A stretch of 30,410 nucleotides of DNA from Entrophospora sp. SA101 (Eukaryota; Glomeromycota; Glomeromycetes; Entrophosporales; Entrophosporaceae): positions 68,064-98,473 of the forward strand of contig CAUDNR010004123.1 in NCBI GenBank assembly GCA_958430865.1, read 5' to 3'. The notes beneath the pieces are model-generated. The model saw nothing but the letters and a program-made list of their open reading frames with translations, had not been told where the DNA came from and did no database searches. The number at the start of each line of letters is the position of its first letter. Within the stretch, counting starts at the first letter, position 1. Positions 20,848 to 30,409 of this stretch are shown here, in pieces. A program made the position numbers and the translations under genes.

Positions 20848-22237
20848 ATTTTCTTCTAAGTTTTTACAAATTAATCTTAAAGAAATAAGTTCTGCATGTT
20901 CTTCGGATGAAAATTCTGGCTCAGAATTTTCATCTGAAGAATGTGCAGAACTTATTTCTTTGATATATCCATCTCTAACTTTTTTCAAATCATTTATATC
21001 TTTTTTAAGCTTTTGTATTTCTTTGGCTTTTGTTTTGCTTTGCATTTCAATATTTTTGTTTGATGCTTCTTTGTGATCTAATATAATTTCATCATAATTA
21101 CTGTTATATTCTTCTTGTAAACTTTCCAGCTTTATTACAGAAGGTCCTACATTTGGATCACCTTTTTTTATTTCTTCTTCTAATTTTGTTTTTATAGCAC
21201 ATACTTCTTTATTTAATGTATCATTTGATGAATTTAAATATTCAATAAAATCTTCACATTTATCAAAAATCTTTCTATAATGTTCCCTCTGTTGTTCTTT
21301 TATAGTATTAGTTCGTTTATAGCCTTTAACATTATTTGATGAATATAATTCCTGTGGTATTTAATATATATATAATTATTATTTAGTGCAAACATGAGGA
21401 TTTTTTTATCATATCACAGATATATTTATATGTTTAAAATAATAGTAATAAGGAAAGCTTACACAATTTTTACCATCTTCCATCCTTGAACTAATTTCAT
21501 GAATAAACTTTAAAAAGGCTTGGTTTGTTTGAAATTCTGCTGATTTATTATTTAATATTGATTCACATTCAGAAATCAGAGGTGTATGATTACCATCACT
21601 TGAATCAATATTATCTTCAATACTTGAGATTTCAATAACATTTTGACTTTTCATTTCCTTCATATTTAGCTCATCATCACTAATGGTACTTGTAGATAAT
21701 TTTCTACGAAGTTTTCCTGAATTATTGTTATTCTATAAAAATATTTAATAATTTAATACATTTGATATATTTGATATATTAACTCATATATATACACTAC
21801 CATTGAATATTTTTTTGAATTCCATTCCATTATTAAATCATCAGAAATATTACATGGTGGCTCCTAAGACACGATAGAAATTTTTATCAGTAAGATAACT
21901 TTTTAAAGATACAAAATGACTAATGACAAAAGCAAAAGAACTACAATTGTAATAAATACCCAAGTCGGATCCCAATCTTTCCCATTTCTATCTCTACCTT
22001 CCCATTTTACTAAATATTTTAATTTGCCTTTTATAATTTGTTCGTCTAAAAGACATTCAGCAGACCAGAATCTGTCATTATTTTCATTTGAGATTTTTTT
22101 ACAGTAACATTTGAGTAAGATATGGATCCATTGTTTCTTAAAAAAATATTTTTTTATACTGATGGTAATATTTACCGGTCTGATTCTAATGCTCTGGGTT
22201 CTTTGCCTTTTGCTGTTTTTTGATTTCGTCGTGGCAT
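20824..22237 (-). CDS. Chromodomain protein with C-terminal coiled coil
   Basis: Five exons, complement(join(20824-21351, 21463-21732, 21801-21863, 21960-22071, 22176-22237)), give 344 aa with phases matching. After a basic start (MPRRNQKTAKGK), residues 21-75 match a chromodomain: FWSAECLLDEQII, KYLVKWEG (the conserved YLVKW core) and DWDPTWEPPCNI, ending in an IMEW helix. Such domains bind methylated histone tails or shape chromatin; the target here is unknown. Residues 80-169 are acidic and serine-rich. Residues 200-300 are strongly charged K/E sequence likely to form a coiled coil. Residues about 300-327 come from a near-palindrome. The C-terminus appears frameshifted within 7-residue repeats, so the ancestral protein was probably about 27 residues longer. 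It may belong to a multicopy family rather than a single-copy housekeeping gene. Confidence 0.75.
20879..20961. repeat. 83-bp near-perfect palindrome inside coding sequence
   Basis: The 40-base left arm (20879-20918) and right arm (20922-20961) are reverse complements at 37 of 40 positions, around a GCT centre. All three differences are transitions. Both strands stay open, and both read almost the same peptide: EISSA-x-SSDENS, then EFSSEE-x-AELIS. Confidence 0.95.
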
Positions 22238-22283
22238 TGCTTTTTAAAAAAATAAAAAAATAAAAAAATAAAAAATGAACTAA

Positions 22284-22370
22284 TTAAACTAATCGCGTGA
22301 ATTGGTGAGGTGTTCGGGCACAAAAATTCAGATTGGCTAATTGAATTTCACGCGCGTGAATTTTAAGGGA
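22284..22370. repeat. CpG-rich segment with duplicated CGCGTGAATT
   Basis: CGCGTGAATT occurs at 22294-22303 and again at 22353-22362, flanking 49 bp. The second copy lies within the perfect 14-bp palindrome TTCACGCGCGTGAA (22347-22360). CpG-rich sequence stands out in this AT-rich window. It sits just upstream of the chromodomain gene start and may be part of a repeat end or a target duplication. Confidence 0.5.
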
Positions 22371-22615
22371 CCTTTGATTTATAACAAAAAATTGATTAAA
22401 TGATACCCAGTTTCGGTTGAATAAACCATAATGGGCAACTTTTTTATGACTTGCTACAAGGCGAAGACACAACAAATAGGACCCAAAGAAATTTAAATTT
22501 TATGAAATTTTGAGGTTTTTATTATTATTTTATTTTGGTTTTTTGAAATAAAATGAATGAACTTCCCATGGTCTCCTATCCTTAAAATTCACACACTGAT
22601 AGAAAAATACCAGAG
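22370..22615 (-). repeat. Dispersed repeat, copy 2 (inverted relative of 640-1170)
   Basis: The reverse complement matches the left-end repeat in several ordered blocks, without the 225-bp MITE and without about 70 bp near 668-735. The minus frame beginning at 22475 reads LCLRLVASHKKVAHYGLF, the counterpart of the frame at 1071. This copy therefore serves as a related empty site for the MITE. Confidence 0.6.
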
Positions 22616-23969
22616 AACTAGGCATTAATAAATATATTTGATTTTTTCATTAGAAGTATGATCCTGAAGAAGGTATGTTTATTTATTAATAATCAGAGAT
22701 TTTTTTGTATTAATTAATCATTGATATTATAAAATCAAAATATGGAATGAAATTATATCTTCACATTATATAGATAATTAATATTTATCATAATAATAAA
22801 TAAATGATTGGTATATTTATTTGGCATGATCATTATTAATATTAAATAATAATAAAATTATAAGAAATGTCAAAAGTAAAAAGCAACATAACTATTGAAA
22901 AAAGCAATATGTAACGTTTGATTATTGGAAATTTACAGATATTAAAAATTACTTCAGGGCTCAAATATTTAAATTGTATTGTTGTCAAAGAGAATGAAAG
23001 CCTCTCGCTTGTCCAAAGCCTACAACATCACAAAAACTTCACCTGTAGAAAAAAATTTTGTGATCGCATAAGAAGAAGTTTACTAAATCTAACAGACACC
23101 CATGATCAATATCAGGTTTATTCATTTATTTTCTTCGAAATGATTTTAAGGAATTATACAACTTGTACATAACACACATTAAAAAAAAGGAACCACAACC
23201 ATTAAAGCCTTTCCACTATCGCTTGGATGGTGACAGGGCAATGGAACTATTATTCTACATGGAAAGAAGGTTCGGGTGAAAAATATCAAAGATTTTTTTC
23301 CAATTTTACTTGCCAGGACTTTTTCAAAATTGATTTCTTAAAAGTTTCATTTGGCTTACGAAACAATGTTCGCTATAAAGCAATGATTTATATATTAATA
23401 TGGGGTATATAAATTGGGTTCAAATCCTCAGTTATAAAGCAAGATCCGTCATAGAAAAGAGAATATGTAAAATAAAACCAAGATATTTTGTAAAATTGCT
23501 AATCACCTTCATAATTCATATTAATGAATTTCGAATCTACGAAACTTTTGCATTTTCTTTTTGTGACTCGTTTGTTCAAGGTTTTACACAATGGTAGCCG
23601 ATTCAAACTTGCATTATTTGTAAAAAATCAACAGCTTTTATTTTGGTCAACGAACCTCTTTACTGGCCTGTATAGCCATTTACAAATCATGGCCGATTTA
23701 CAAACACAATGCCTCGCAACCAGACTTTCTAACCTTATACCAAAAGTTCGCACAAAACAAAAATTTACAACGAAAGCGAAATTTTTTCATTCTAATTTAT
23801 TTTACTACTTGTTTCTCTCATTTTCTTCTTTTGAAAGAGACCCAGGAACAAATTCTGATTTAGATTTCTACAGTAACAACAGTATTTATTATAATAAAAT
23901 TAAATGATAATTATGTGGATAAAATAGATAATCAATAATTTTGCCAATTATAAATCTTGAACTCCTTAA
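22616..23969. other. Intergenic region with weak frames only
   Basis: Several plus frames of 60-127 codons (22918-23172, 23227-23412, 23524-23907) occur, but none shows a recognisable domain, and they shift relative to one another. The piece at about 23200-23390 (RLDGDRAMELLFYMERRFG in one frame, EKYQRFFSNFTCQDF in the next) has protein-like composition and may be a decayed gene. The last stretch before 23970 presumably holds the promoter of prefoldin 5. Confidence 0.35.
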
Positions 23970-24901
23970 ATGTCGTTACCGCTAACATCCACCTCTTCTT
24001 CACCAAAACCAACCACAATTGAGGTGACTGATTTAGATTTACCTCAATTGGCTGAAGTGAAAAAACAATTGGAAGAGGTAATGAAATTAAATTAGTTTTT
24101 TATTTTTATTTTATTTTTTTGCTTTACTTTTTTATTTTACATGTAAGGTTTATTAATTAATTTAGGAACTTACACACTTGACAAGTTCTTTTGCTCAATT
24201 GACCAAGGCTCAGAAAAAATTTCAAGATTGTATAGATGGTGTGAAAACAATTAGAGAAGAAAATACCGGTAATTTATCTATCTATCTTTAGAATCCTTTT
24301 AGTGATAATTTATAAAAGAATCAATTAGATTTTTAATAGATTTCTTTTTTATTTAGAAAAAGATATTCTTCTGCCATTAACTGAGTCTATATCCTTTTAA
24401 TCTAACAATAATGATTTATATCAAAAAAAGTAATTAAAATTTCCTTAATCCATATTCTCAATCACCTTTATGTTCCAGGAGAATTAGTTAAATCAGAGAA
24501 AGTAATAGTTGATGTTGGAACAGGCTATTATATTGAAAAGGTAATAAATAAATAAATTAATGGATATTATTAAAATAGATAATAAGAAGAATTTGTATTA
24601 AATCAAATTAATAATGAATAATAGTCTTATGGAGATGCAATTAAATTTTATGTGGAAAAAGTAAATTATGTCAAAGAAAATTTAGATAAATTGGAAAAAA
24701 CAATCAATAGTAAACAAAATAATTTAAAAAGTAAGTAATCAACTTATTTATATTAGTATTATTAGGAAGGTTTAAATTGATAATTATTTTTATTGACAAA
24801 TTCTTTGTCATAAATTATTAGTAATTCTTGACATAATGCAAGTAAAGATTGTTCAAAGTACTCCTACTGCAGCAGCAGCTTCTGCATCATCTTCTAAATA
24901 A
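23970..24901 (+). CDS. GIM5: Prefoldin subunit 5
   Basis: Six exons, join(23970-24077, 24166-24268, 24357-24388, 24466-24540, 24625-24730, 24822-24901), encode 167 aa. Four introns are GT-AG; the third (24389-24465) is AT-AC with U12-type signals. The protein has a first helix ending QLAEVKKQLEEELTHLTSSF, the beta-hairpin core LLPLTESLYVPGELVKSE then VIVDVGTGYYIEK, and a second helix with YVKENLDKLEKTINSKQNNL. This is the alpha-class prefoldin layout, two coiled-coil arms around a hairpin body, and VDVGTGYY is diagnostic for subunit 5. The heterohexamer delivers unfolded actin and tubulin to the CCT chaperonin in the cytosol. Usual length is about 150-165 aa, so it is complete. It is convergent with the glycosyltransferase gene, with 308 bp between stops. 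Confidence 0.92.
24389..24465 (+). other. U12-type AT-AC intron in prefoldin 5
   Basis: The 77-nt intron begins ATATCCTTTT, the consensus U12 5' splice site, and has TTCCTTAATC at 24441-24450, close to the U12 branch consensus TTCCTTRAY. The branch A lies about 17-18 nt from a 3' end in CAC. Removing it joins LLPLTES to LYVPGELV in the frame expected for the conserved hairpin. No GT-AG pair restores that motif. Confidence 0.85.
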
Positions 24902-25209
24902 TTATTGATAGTAGACAAAGGTTTTTTTGATATTAAATTGTAAATTTTATTAAATTCATCTAATATCCCTCCCCTCTTATAATGATAGGAAAATTTTGAT
25001 ATTATTAATATTAATCTAATAGAAAATTTATATTTATCATAGATACCAGAAAAAATTAAATTCTATACAAAAATCGTCTTTTAAATTAAATAAGAAAATT
25101 GTTTTATATAAAATAAATACAATGACTAATAAATAAATAATAAATATGATAACCATCACTCTTTCTTTCCTTATTTTTTTTTGTTATACGGGAACCAAAA
25201 TTTTTATCT
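24902..25209. other. Convergent 3' region between prefoldin 5 and the glycosyltransferase
   Basis: AT-rich sequence holding both 3' UTRs. Poly(A)-signal-like AATAAA occurs on the plus strand near 25111 and 25129. No gene. Confidence 0.5.
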
Positions 25210-28200
25210 TTAAATTTCACCATTTATATTACCGCTATCCAAATGGCGTGGTACTGGTACAACAACTTCAATATCCAATCCTCCATGTTCTTCGTCATAT
25301 GTAACTTCAACTTTAATACTATCTTTCCCTCCCTTTTTTTGTAATTCTTCACTAGGCTTATATAATAATGAATTTAATATTGCATTAATGTCTTTTTTGG
25401 TTGGATAATTAACCATAATTGATGTTTCACTCCATTCTCCCCCATGATGACTAAATGATAATTTTCCTTCCTTTGCTTTGGCAACTATAGTACCTTTACT
25501 TGCTTTAGCTGATCCACCACGAATAAAAATCAAATCTAATCCTTGAAATTGTCCATTAACCGATCCTACATATTTATCAACCTCTTCAATAGCAACCGCT
25601 GAAACAAATCTATATTTTTTTGGGCCTTCCAATTGAAACTCGTATCCCAATTTCCTATTTTTATAATCTAATTTACCTTTAGATGTTAAAAGTGCTGGCG
25701 GATGCGGTATATCCAATGAAAATTTCTTAAATAATAATGAAATTACACTGTCATCTTCTATCAATAAATCATTTGTCATTTTACCAAACAAATGAATACT
25801 CCATGATGATTTTTCTAATTTACGTAGTTCTTTAGAGGCTGTGGGATTTGGTTTTAATAATTTATCAATATGTACATAATCGTGTGGATATAGAATTCTA
25901 CCGGGAAGAATACGTAATCCACTTCTCTCCAAAATTCGTCGATGCTCTTTAACATACAATGTGATAGCACGAGGTCCCACACAATTAAAACATGATGTTG
26001 TGTATGTTGGTGAAAATGCTCTTTCTGCAATATCCTTAAACATTCTCCATCCTTTGCGAAATCTCATGACCCCTGGTGCAAGATATGTTCCATCTGCATC
26101 CAGCGTCCATTCTAAATCTGATGAAACATCTGATGCATCCGATCCTATAAATTGAATTTTAGTATCGGGTGGCGCTCTGATCCAAAGTGCATCCATGTCC
26201 ATATACATTCCACCGTATTGATATAGCAGATAATATCTCATATAATCTGTAAGATGTGAAAAGAAAAATGGCGACGCTTCCCATTTATTCCAATCAAGTA
26301 ACCAATCCTTGGAATTTTGCCCAAGAAACCATTGTTTTTCCAATAAAAATTCTTTGCTAAACCTAATCACATAAATTTGATATCCTTGTTTCTGATAATC
26401 TGAAAAAAAATTTTCTGGTAAAGTTGTTGAAAAAACAAACACAACGGCTTTTGGTGTATGAACCCATATGAGTTCTATTGTTTTATAATGCCTTTCCTGA
26501 AACGTGGATGGATCAGTTGTCCAACACATCCAATGTAATAAATACCATTGTTCTGTTAATGAGTAAATTGATGAATGCTGTGACAAAATACCTGGTATAA
26601 TCCATTCATCCTCTTTACTACCAATAGTTACATTGACTGGATCATCAAAAACTACAACAGATAACGGATTCTCAATAACAAAGCCTGGCTGATTCAACAA
26701 TGTTATACCTTTGACCTCATCACAATCAAAGTTCCAATCCCTCCAATGATTTTCTCTGCCCCAACATGGATAACACAATGCACAAAACCTTTGTCTAAAA
26801 CCTTCACACATTCTCCTATTATTAATAACATTCTCGTACATTTCTTTCATACTTCTATCTGGTTCATATGAATCACTAAAATGTTTGGCAATCATATCGT
26901 CTTCACAGACGTCAGCTTGTTGGATACGTTTATCATGGGTTGGTTTTATATTGTATGGGAAGAGCCATATACCTAGGTTTTGATCTTCGTTTTTGGTAAA
27001 AAGACGTGGTGCATCAGTAACAAGAAGTGACAATATGTCACGAGATAATATGTAAAGAGCTCCAGCTGTGAATGGAGGAAACATTGGTAATTTATAATCA
27101 AATGCTGAATTTTTATTATTTGAATTACGAATTGGTGGGATATTCCTATGATTAATAAATAAATATGTATATATAAATAAATATAAATATAAATATACAT
27201 ACATACATATATATATGAAAATTGGTCCAAATAAAATTTTTAAAAAATTACCAATATCCCAAACCTCTCCAATAATATTTTTTACCAGGCCCCAAGTCTT
27301 CTAATTCTTTAGCGACGGTATCCATACGTACAAACATATCATCATCTGTTTTAATCATATAATCAAAAGTATATTTTGTAGTCCATTCAAGTCCTTTATA
27401 AACCTTATGACTTAGATCCTCGTATGTATCTGAACTAGGCACAATAACAATATCACCATATTTTTCAGATTCTGCCAATATTTTATGTCCCATATTCATT
27501 TGTGCATTGGCTGATGGTGGATCCCCTAACACGAATCGATATGAAATGGAAATTCTATTAGAATTTGGAGGTATTAACTTTAATGTAGTCTCACGAAATG
27601 TTTGTCTTTTGCTATAGCTCCTTTCTGTCCATGATGAAAATATCACCATTATCACTTTAACATTTGCATCTGAACGAGTTTCACTAAGTGTCAAGTTGGT
27701 GTTCAATTTATAGCCAATGCGACCAGTGCGACCAAGATTAGAATGGTATCTAAAATTTGATTGTTGTCCCAGTAGAAAAACCATTGTGATAAACGAGGTG
27801 ATTGCAAGTGGAATCATTATATATTTAAATATCTCTTTCCAGGTCGTTACTCTTGTTGAGTCTGCATCATTGGCCTTTTGAAATTTTGCAGTGGATGTAA
27901 ATAACCACTGAATAATATTACTAACTGCCAGCACGATACCACATATTACCCACGACCATGTTGGCTCATCAGGTCCATAATGTGAAACGACTAATGCTGT
28001 TATAACCCAATTTATTGCTTGTAGTGAAATTAGTCGAATGATTGCACTACTCACTTCATAATAAAAAAGCCATCTACGCATTAGCCCATCAGCTAACCAA
28101 TAACTCCAAATACCAGAAACAAAACACTAAAAGAAAATTAAATTGTTAGGTAATATTTGAAAATTGATTTTAAAACCCTCTTTTAAATAATTACCCATAA

Positions 28201-28520
28201 CGCACCCAACAAATAGTCTAATTTGGTACTTCTGAGTTCCAAGACACCACCAGCATCTCGCTCTGCAATGTTATTAATAGCTGAAATCAATGAAAAAAGA
28301 CCATAGCTAGCAGGAACTAGACTAAGTCCTCTTAGAAAAACAAGCGGAAGATGAAGTTTTCGTGGTATCCCTCCTATACCGATTGATCTGATTCTATAAG
28401 AAGGAAGGTGTGTCTACTTTAACATAAAGCGAAAGAAATTTCTTCTGAGTTATTATTTTTAATTCAATGCGTAAACAATTATTAACAAAAGGATATAACG
28501 GTCAAGCTTACCGCTACCAT
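25210..28520 (-). CDS. Fused membrane glycosyltransferase (GT31 + GT32-type domains)
   Basis: Four exons, complement(join(25210-27145, 27252-28126, 28195-28413, 28512-28520)), give 1012 aa; the first exon is only 9 nt (MVA) and is the least certain part. Residues 10-205 carry about five hydrophobic segments. Residues 230-440 match beta-1,3-galactosyltransferase-type GT31: RQTFRETTL, RFVLG, IKTDDDMFVRMD with the DDD metal motif at 337-339, and NEDQNLGIW at 420-428. Residues 600-830 match a GT32/alpha-1,4-GalT-like domain with LTDYMRYYLLYQYGGMYMDM and DxD at 684-686, then a cysteine pair (CFNC). The last 150 residues are beta-rich. A cysteine-rich linker (CALCYPCWG) joins the two catalytic parts. 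The likely role is two sequential sugar transfers in the Golgi; sugar and acceptor are unknown. The frame is unbroken with both metal motifs intact, so it is probably functional. Confidence 0.85.
27155..27212. repeat. (TAAATA)/(ATAC)n simple repeat in glycosyltransferase intron 3
   Basis: AT-rich short tandem units fill the 106-nt intron between the two catalytic exons. The frames across it are artefacts. Confidence 0.8.
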
Positions 28521-28687
28521 TATAAATTTAAATTTTGATCAATTGATCTGATCTCTTAAAAGTATGAATATTAAAAAAAAAAATTTTCGAATTTAACTTT
28601 ATAATTTTACATACACTAATACATACACATACATATATATAAATTATGTGGGTAGGATGGTAACACCTTCTTAAAATTTGTAAATCA
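28521..28687. promoter_or_regulatory. Upstream region of the glycosyltransferase, ending at the LINE tail
   Basis: AT-rich sequence between the predicted start codon (28520) and the poly(A) of the LINE insertion. The LINE inserted close upstream, so little native promoter remains between them. No specific element is seen. Confidence 0.35.
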
Positions 28688-30060
28688 TTTTTTTTTTTTT
28701 TGTTCAGTGAGGTCTGGTTAGTTTATTTATGTTAATGATTTTCAATATACATGATTATATATATCTACACATTTATATTAGAACAAAATAAAACTAACTC
28801 GATCTAACTTACGAACCCGTATTTTAAACCGCGACCTACCACCACACGTATAATATACATGGGAGTGGTCCAGACCTAATGTCCCAGGAAAACCCCACAA
28901 CTACCCTCCATACTCATCCCCTTTTCTATATAATTTTTTATTATACTACTACTTAATTTGTTGATATTATCTACACTTTGATTACTAGTATTATCAACAT
29001 TATTTTTATTATTACTATTATTGATATTTTTACAATCATCAACACCACCACTAGTACCTGTGTTATTAATTATTTTTGTTTTATACTTCATATTTTTTTC
29101 TATTCCTATTTCCTTCCAAATTTTTTCTCTGGTTACTGATATTATTTTTTGGACTAACCTTCTAGCTATTTTCTTACTGTTATGACTGTTTATGTTCAAT
29201 CCTTCAATGGCTTTACTCAGGCTTCTTGGGACCAACCCCTTGAGTATGTGTTTCAATTTTATTTCTTTTTTGTCAGGTTTAAGATCATTTTTCCCATTGA
29301 AGTATGGTAGATTTTTAATTTTTTCTTTTGCCATTTTACAATTAATATTTTTGTTTTTTGATTTTAATTTTGTAATTGTGTCTCTAATTTCTTTCTCAAT
29401 TATATCTGACATTTCAGTTGTGTTACTTGGCATGACCAGATATGATGTATATCTTCCTTTTCTAGGTTACATCTAGGACACCAATTAGTTGTATATACTT
29501 TTGGTTGTCTTATTTTGAGGTTTGTTAGAGTTGGTAATTCGTTATGTAAAAGTTTAACTTTATATATCCTTAGAAATAAGCTTTTATAGTGTAGATCTGC
29601 TTTTGTGGCCTTTTCTGCACCAAAGATATTGAACCATGTGCTTTCCCAATCAATCTCATGAAACTCTATCTCTGCCCACAGATTCAAATTTCTATTCATA
29701 AGTACCCATGTTGCAAACTGTTCTACTTGTCCTAGTTTCTTGATGAAGCCTCTTAGGGGTTTTTGAATTAGATTGTTTTTCCAAAATGCATTATATGTTA
29801 AATATATTTTCTATCCACCTTATATTCAAGATTGGTACTAGTTGTTCCTTCTTTAGCAAGTTTGTCTACTACATTGTTATGGTGTTCTTGTTTATGTGCT
29901 TTAACTTTTATAAAATTTATGTCTAAATTTCCCTCTTTTATATTGCAAGCATGTAAATTCAAATACAGCTTGTGATGTGTCCAATAAATATATAAGATAA
30001 AATAAATAAAAAGTCCAATATATAAATCTCCCTGTATTGGCACACAGCTCAGAGCCAAAA
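28688..30060 (-). mobile_element. 5'-truncated LINE (non-LTR retrotransposon) with poly(A)
   Basis: Read on the minus strand: an RNase H-like piece (FIKVKAHKQEHHNNVVDKLAKE, about 29911-29846), a frame change near 29800, then FWKNNLIQKPLRGFIKKLG. A zinc-binding region typical of LINE C-termini follows, CPRCNLEKEDIHHIWSC, near 29485-29435. A second frame change near 29430 leads into a lysine- and asparagine-rich tail (29433-28876) ending GSCGVFLGH. A 3' UTR of about 170 nt ends in a poly(A) run, seen as T at 28688-28701. The reverse transcriptase and endonuclease are absent, as expected for 5' truncation. Frameshifts show it is dead. No clear target-site duplication was found. Confidence 0.8.
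28876..29433 (-). pseudogene. LINE ORF C-terminal segment
   Basis: A 185-codon open frame within the LINE remnant. It is rich in K, N, I and S, and starts in a different frame from the preceding CPRC...HHIWSC zinc region. It is the tail of the element's polyprotein, not an independent gene. Confidence 0.6.
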
Positions 30061-30291
30061 AATCTCTCTCTCTTGCGCAATCTCTCTCTCTACAGTACTA
30101 ATGGAAGTACTGCTGGCAAGGCCTAAAAATAATCAATAAATATTCCACTGTCTGACTAAGGCGTCCCTTAGTTAGTATGGTCTTAATTTAGGTGGTGTAT
30201 GCTTTTCAGCAAAGGTTTATCAAGAGGTTTATTAAGAGTTCAAATGTTTTATTGTAAAGATGTTATGTGTCTTTATTAGCGATAATATTTC
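30061..30291. other. Segment with duplicated CT tracts and hairpin
   Basis: Two (CT)n runs at 30063-30074 and 30081-30091 flank the palindrome TTGCGCAA. A hairpin with 7-bp arms CAGTACT (30093-30099) and AGTACTG (30106-30112) follows. No gene. This may be flanking or internal sequence of the neighbouring LTR-like element. Confidence 0.4.
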
Positions 30292-30409
30292 TGTTACAAG
30301 GTTATTATATTATTATTATTATTGTATCATGAGCATGATGATTCTCACTTGGTCTAAAACCAAGCCTATTTATACCTCTTGAGGTATTACAAATAACATG
30401 ACCTTTACA
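30292..30409 (-). repeat. Short LTR-like repeat at the window edge
   Basis: The segment is bounded by TGTTACAAGG and CCTTTACA, giving TG...CA termini with imperfect inversion. On the minus strand it carries TATAAATAGG (30374-30365). Three perfect small inverted repeats lie inside: ATCATG/CATGAT at 30326-30339, CTTGGT/ACCAAG at 30348-30364 and ATACCTC/GAGGTAT at 30372-30387. At 118 bp it would be a very short LTR (TRIM-like), and the flank needed to check a target duplication is outside the window. Confidence 0.35.

Noticed and set aside
20828..21076. 82-codon plus-strand ORF with the EISSACSSDENS peptide
   Set aside because: It mirrors the minus-strand gene only because of the palindrome. 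It has no splice context or start of its own, so it is not called as a separate gene.
21916..22107. 63-codon plus-strand ORF
   Set aside because: It is the shadow of the chromodomain exon on the minus strand.
23415..23428. GGTTCAAATCC, resembling a tRNA T-loop
   Set aside because: The T-stem does not pair properly, and no matching acceptor stem, D-arm or anticodon arm was found.
25961..26155. 64-codon plus-strand ORF
   Set aside because: It is antisense to the GT32-type catalytic exon.
28487..28496. ATATCCTTTT on the minus strand in glycosyltransferase intron 1, suggesting a second U12 intron
   Set aside because: No TTCCTTAAC-like branch site lies near the usable acceptor (28414), and a normal GTAAGC donor gives the same frame. 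A U2-type intron is the simpler reading.
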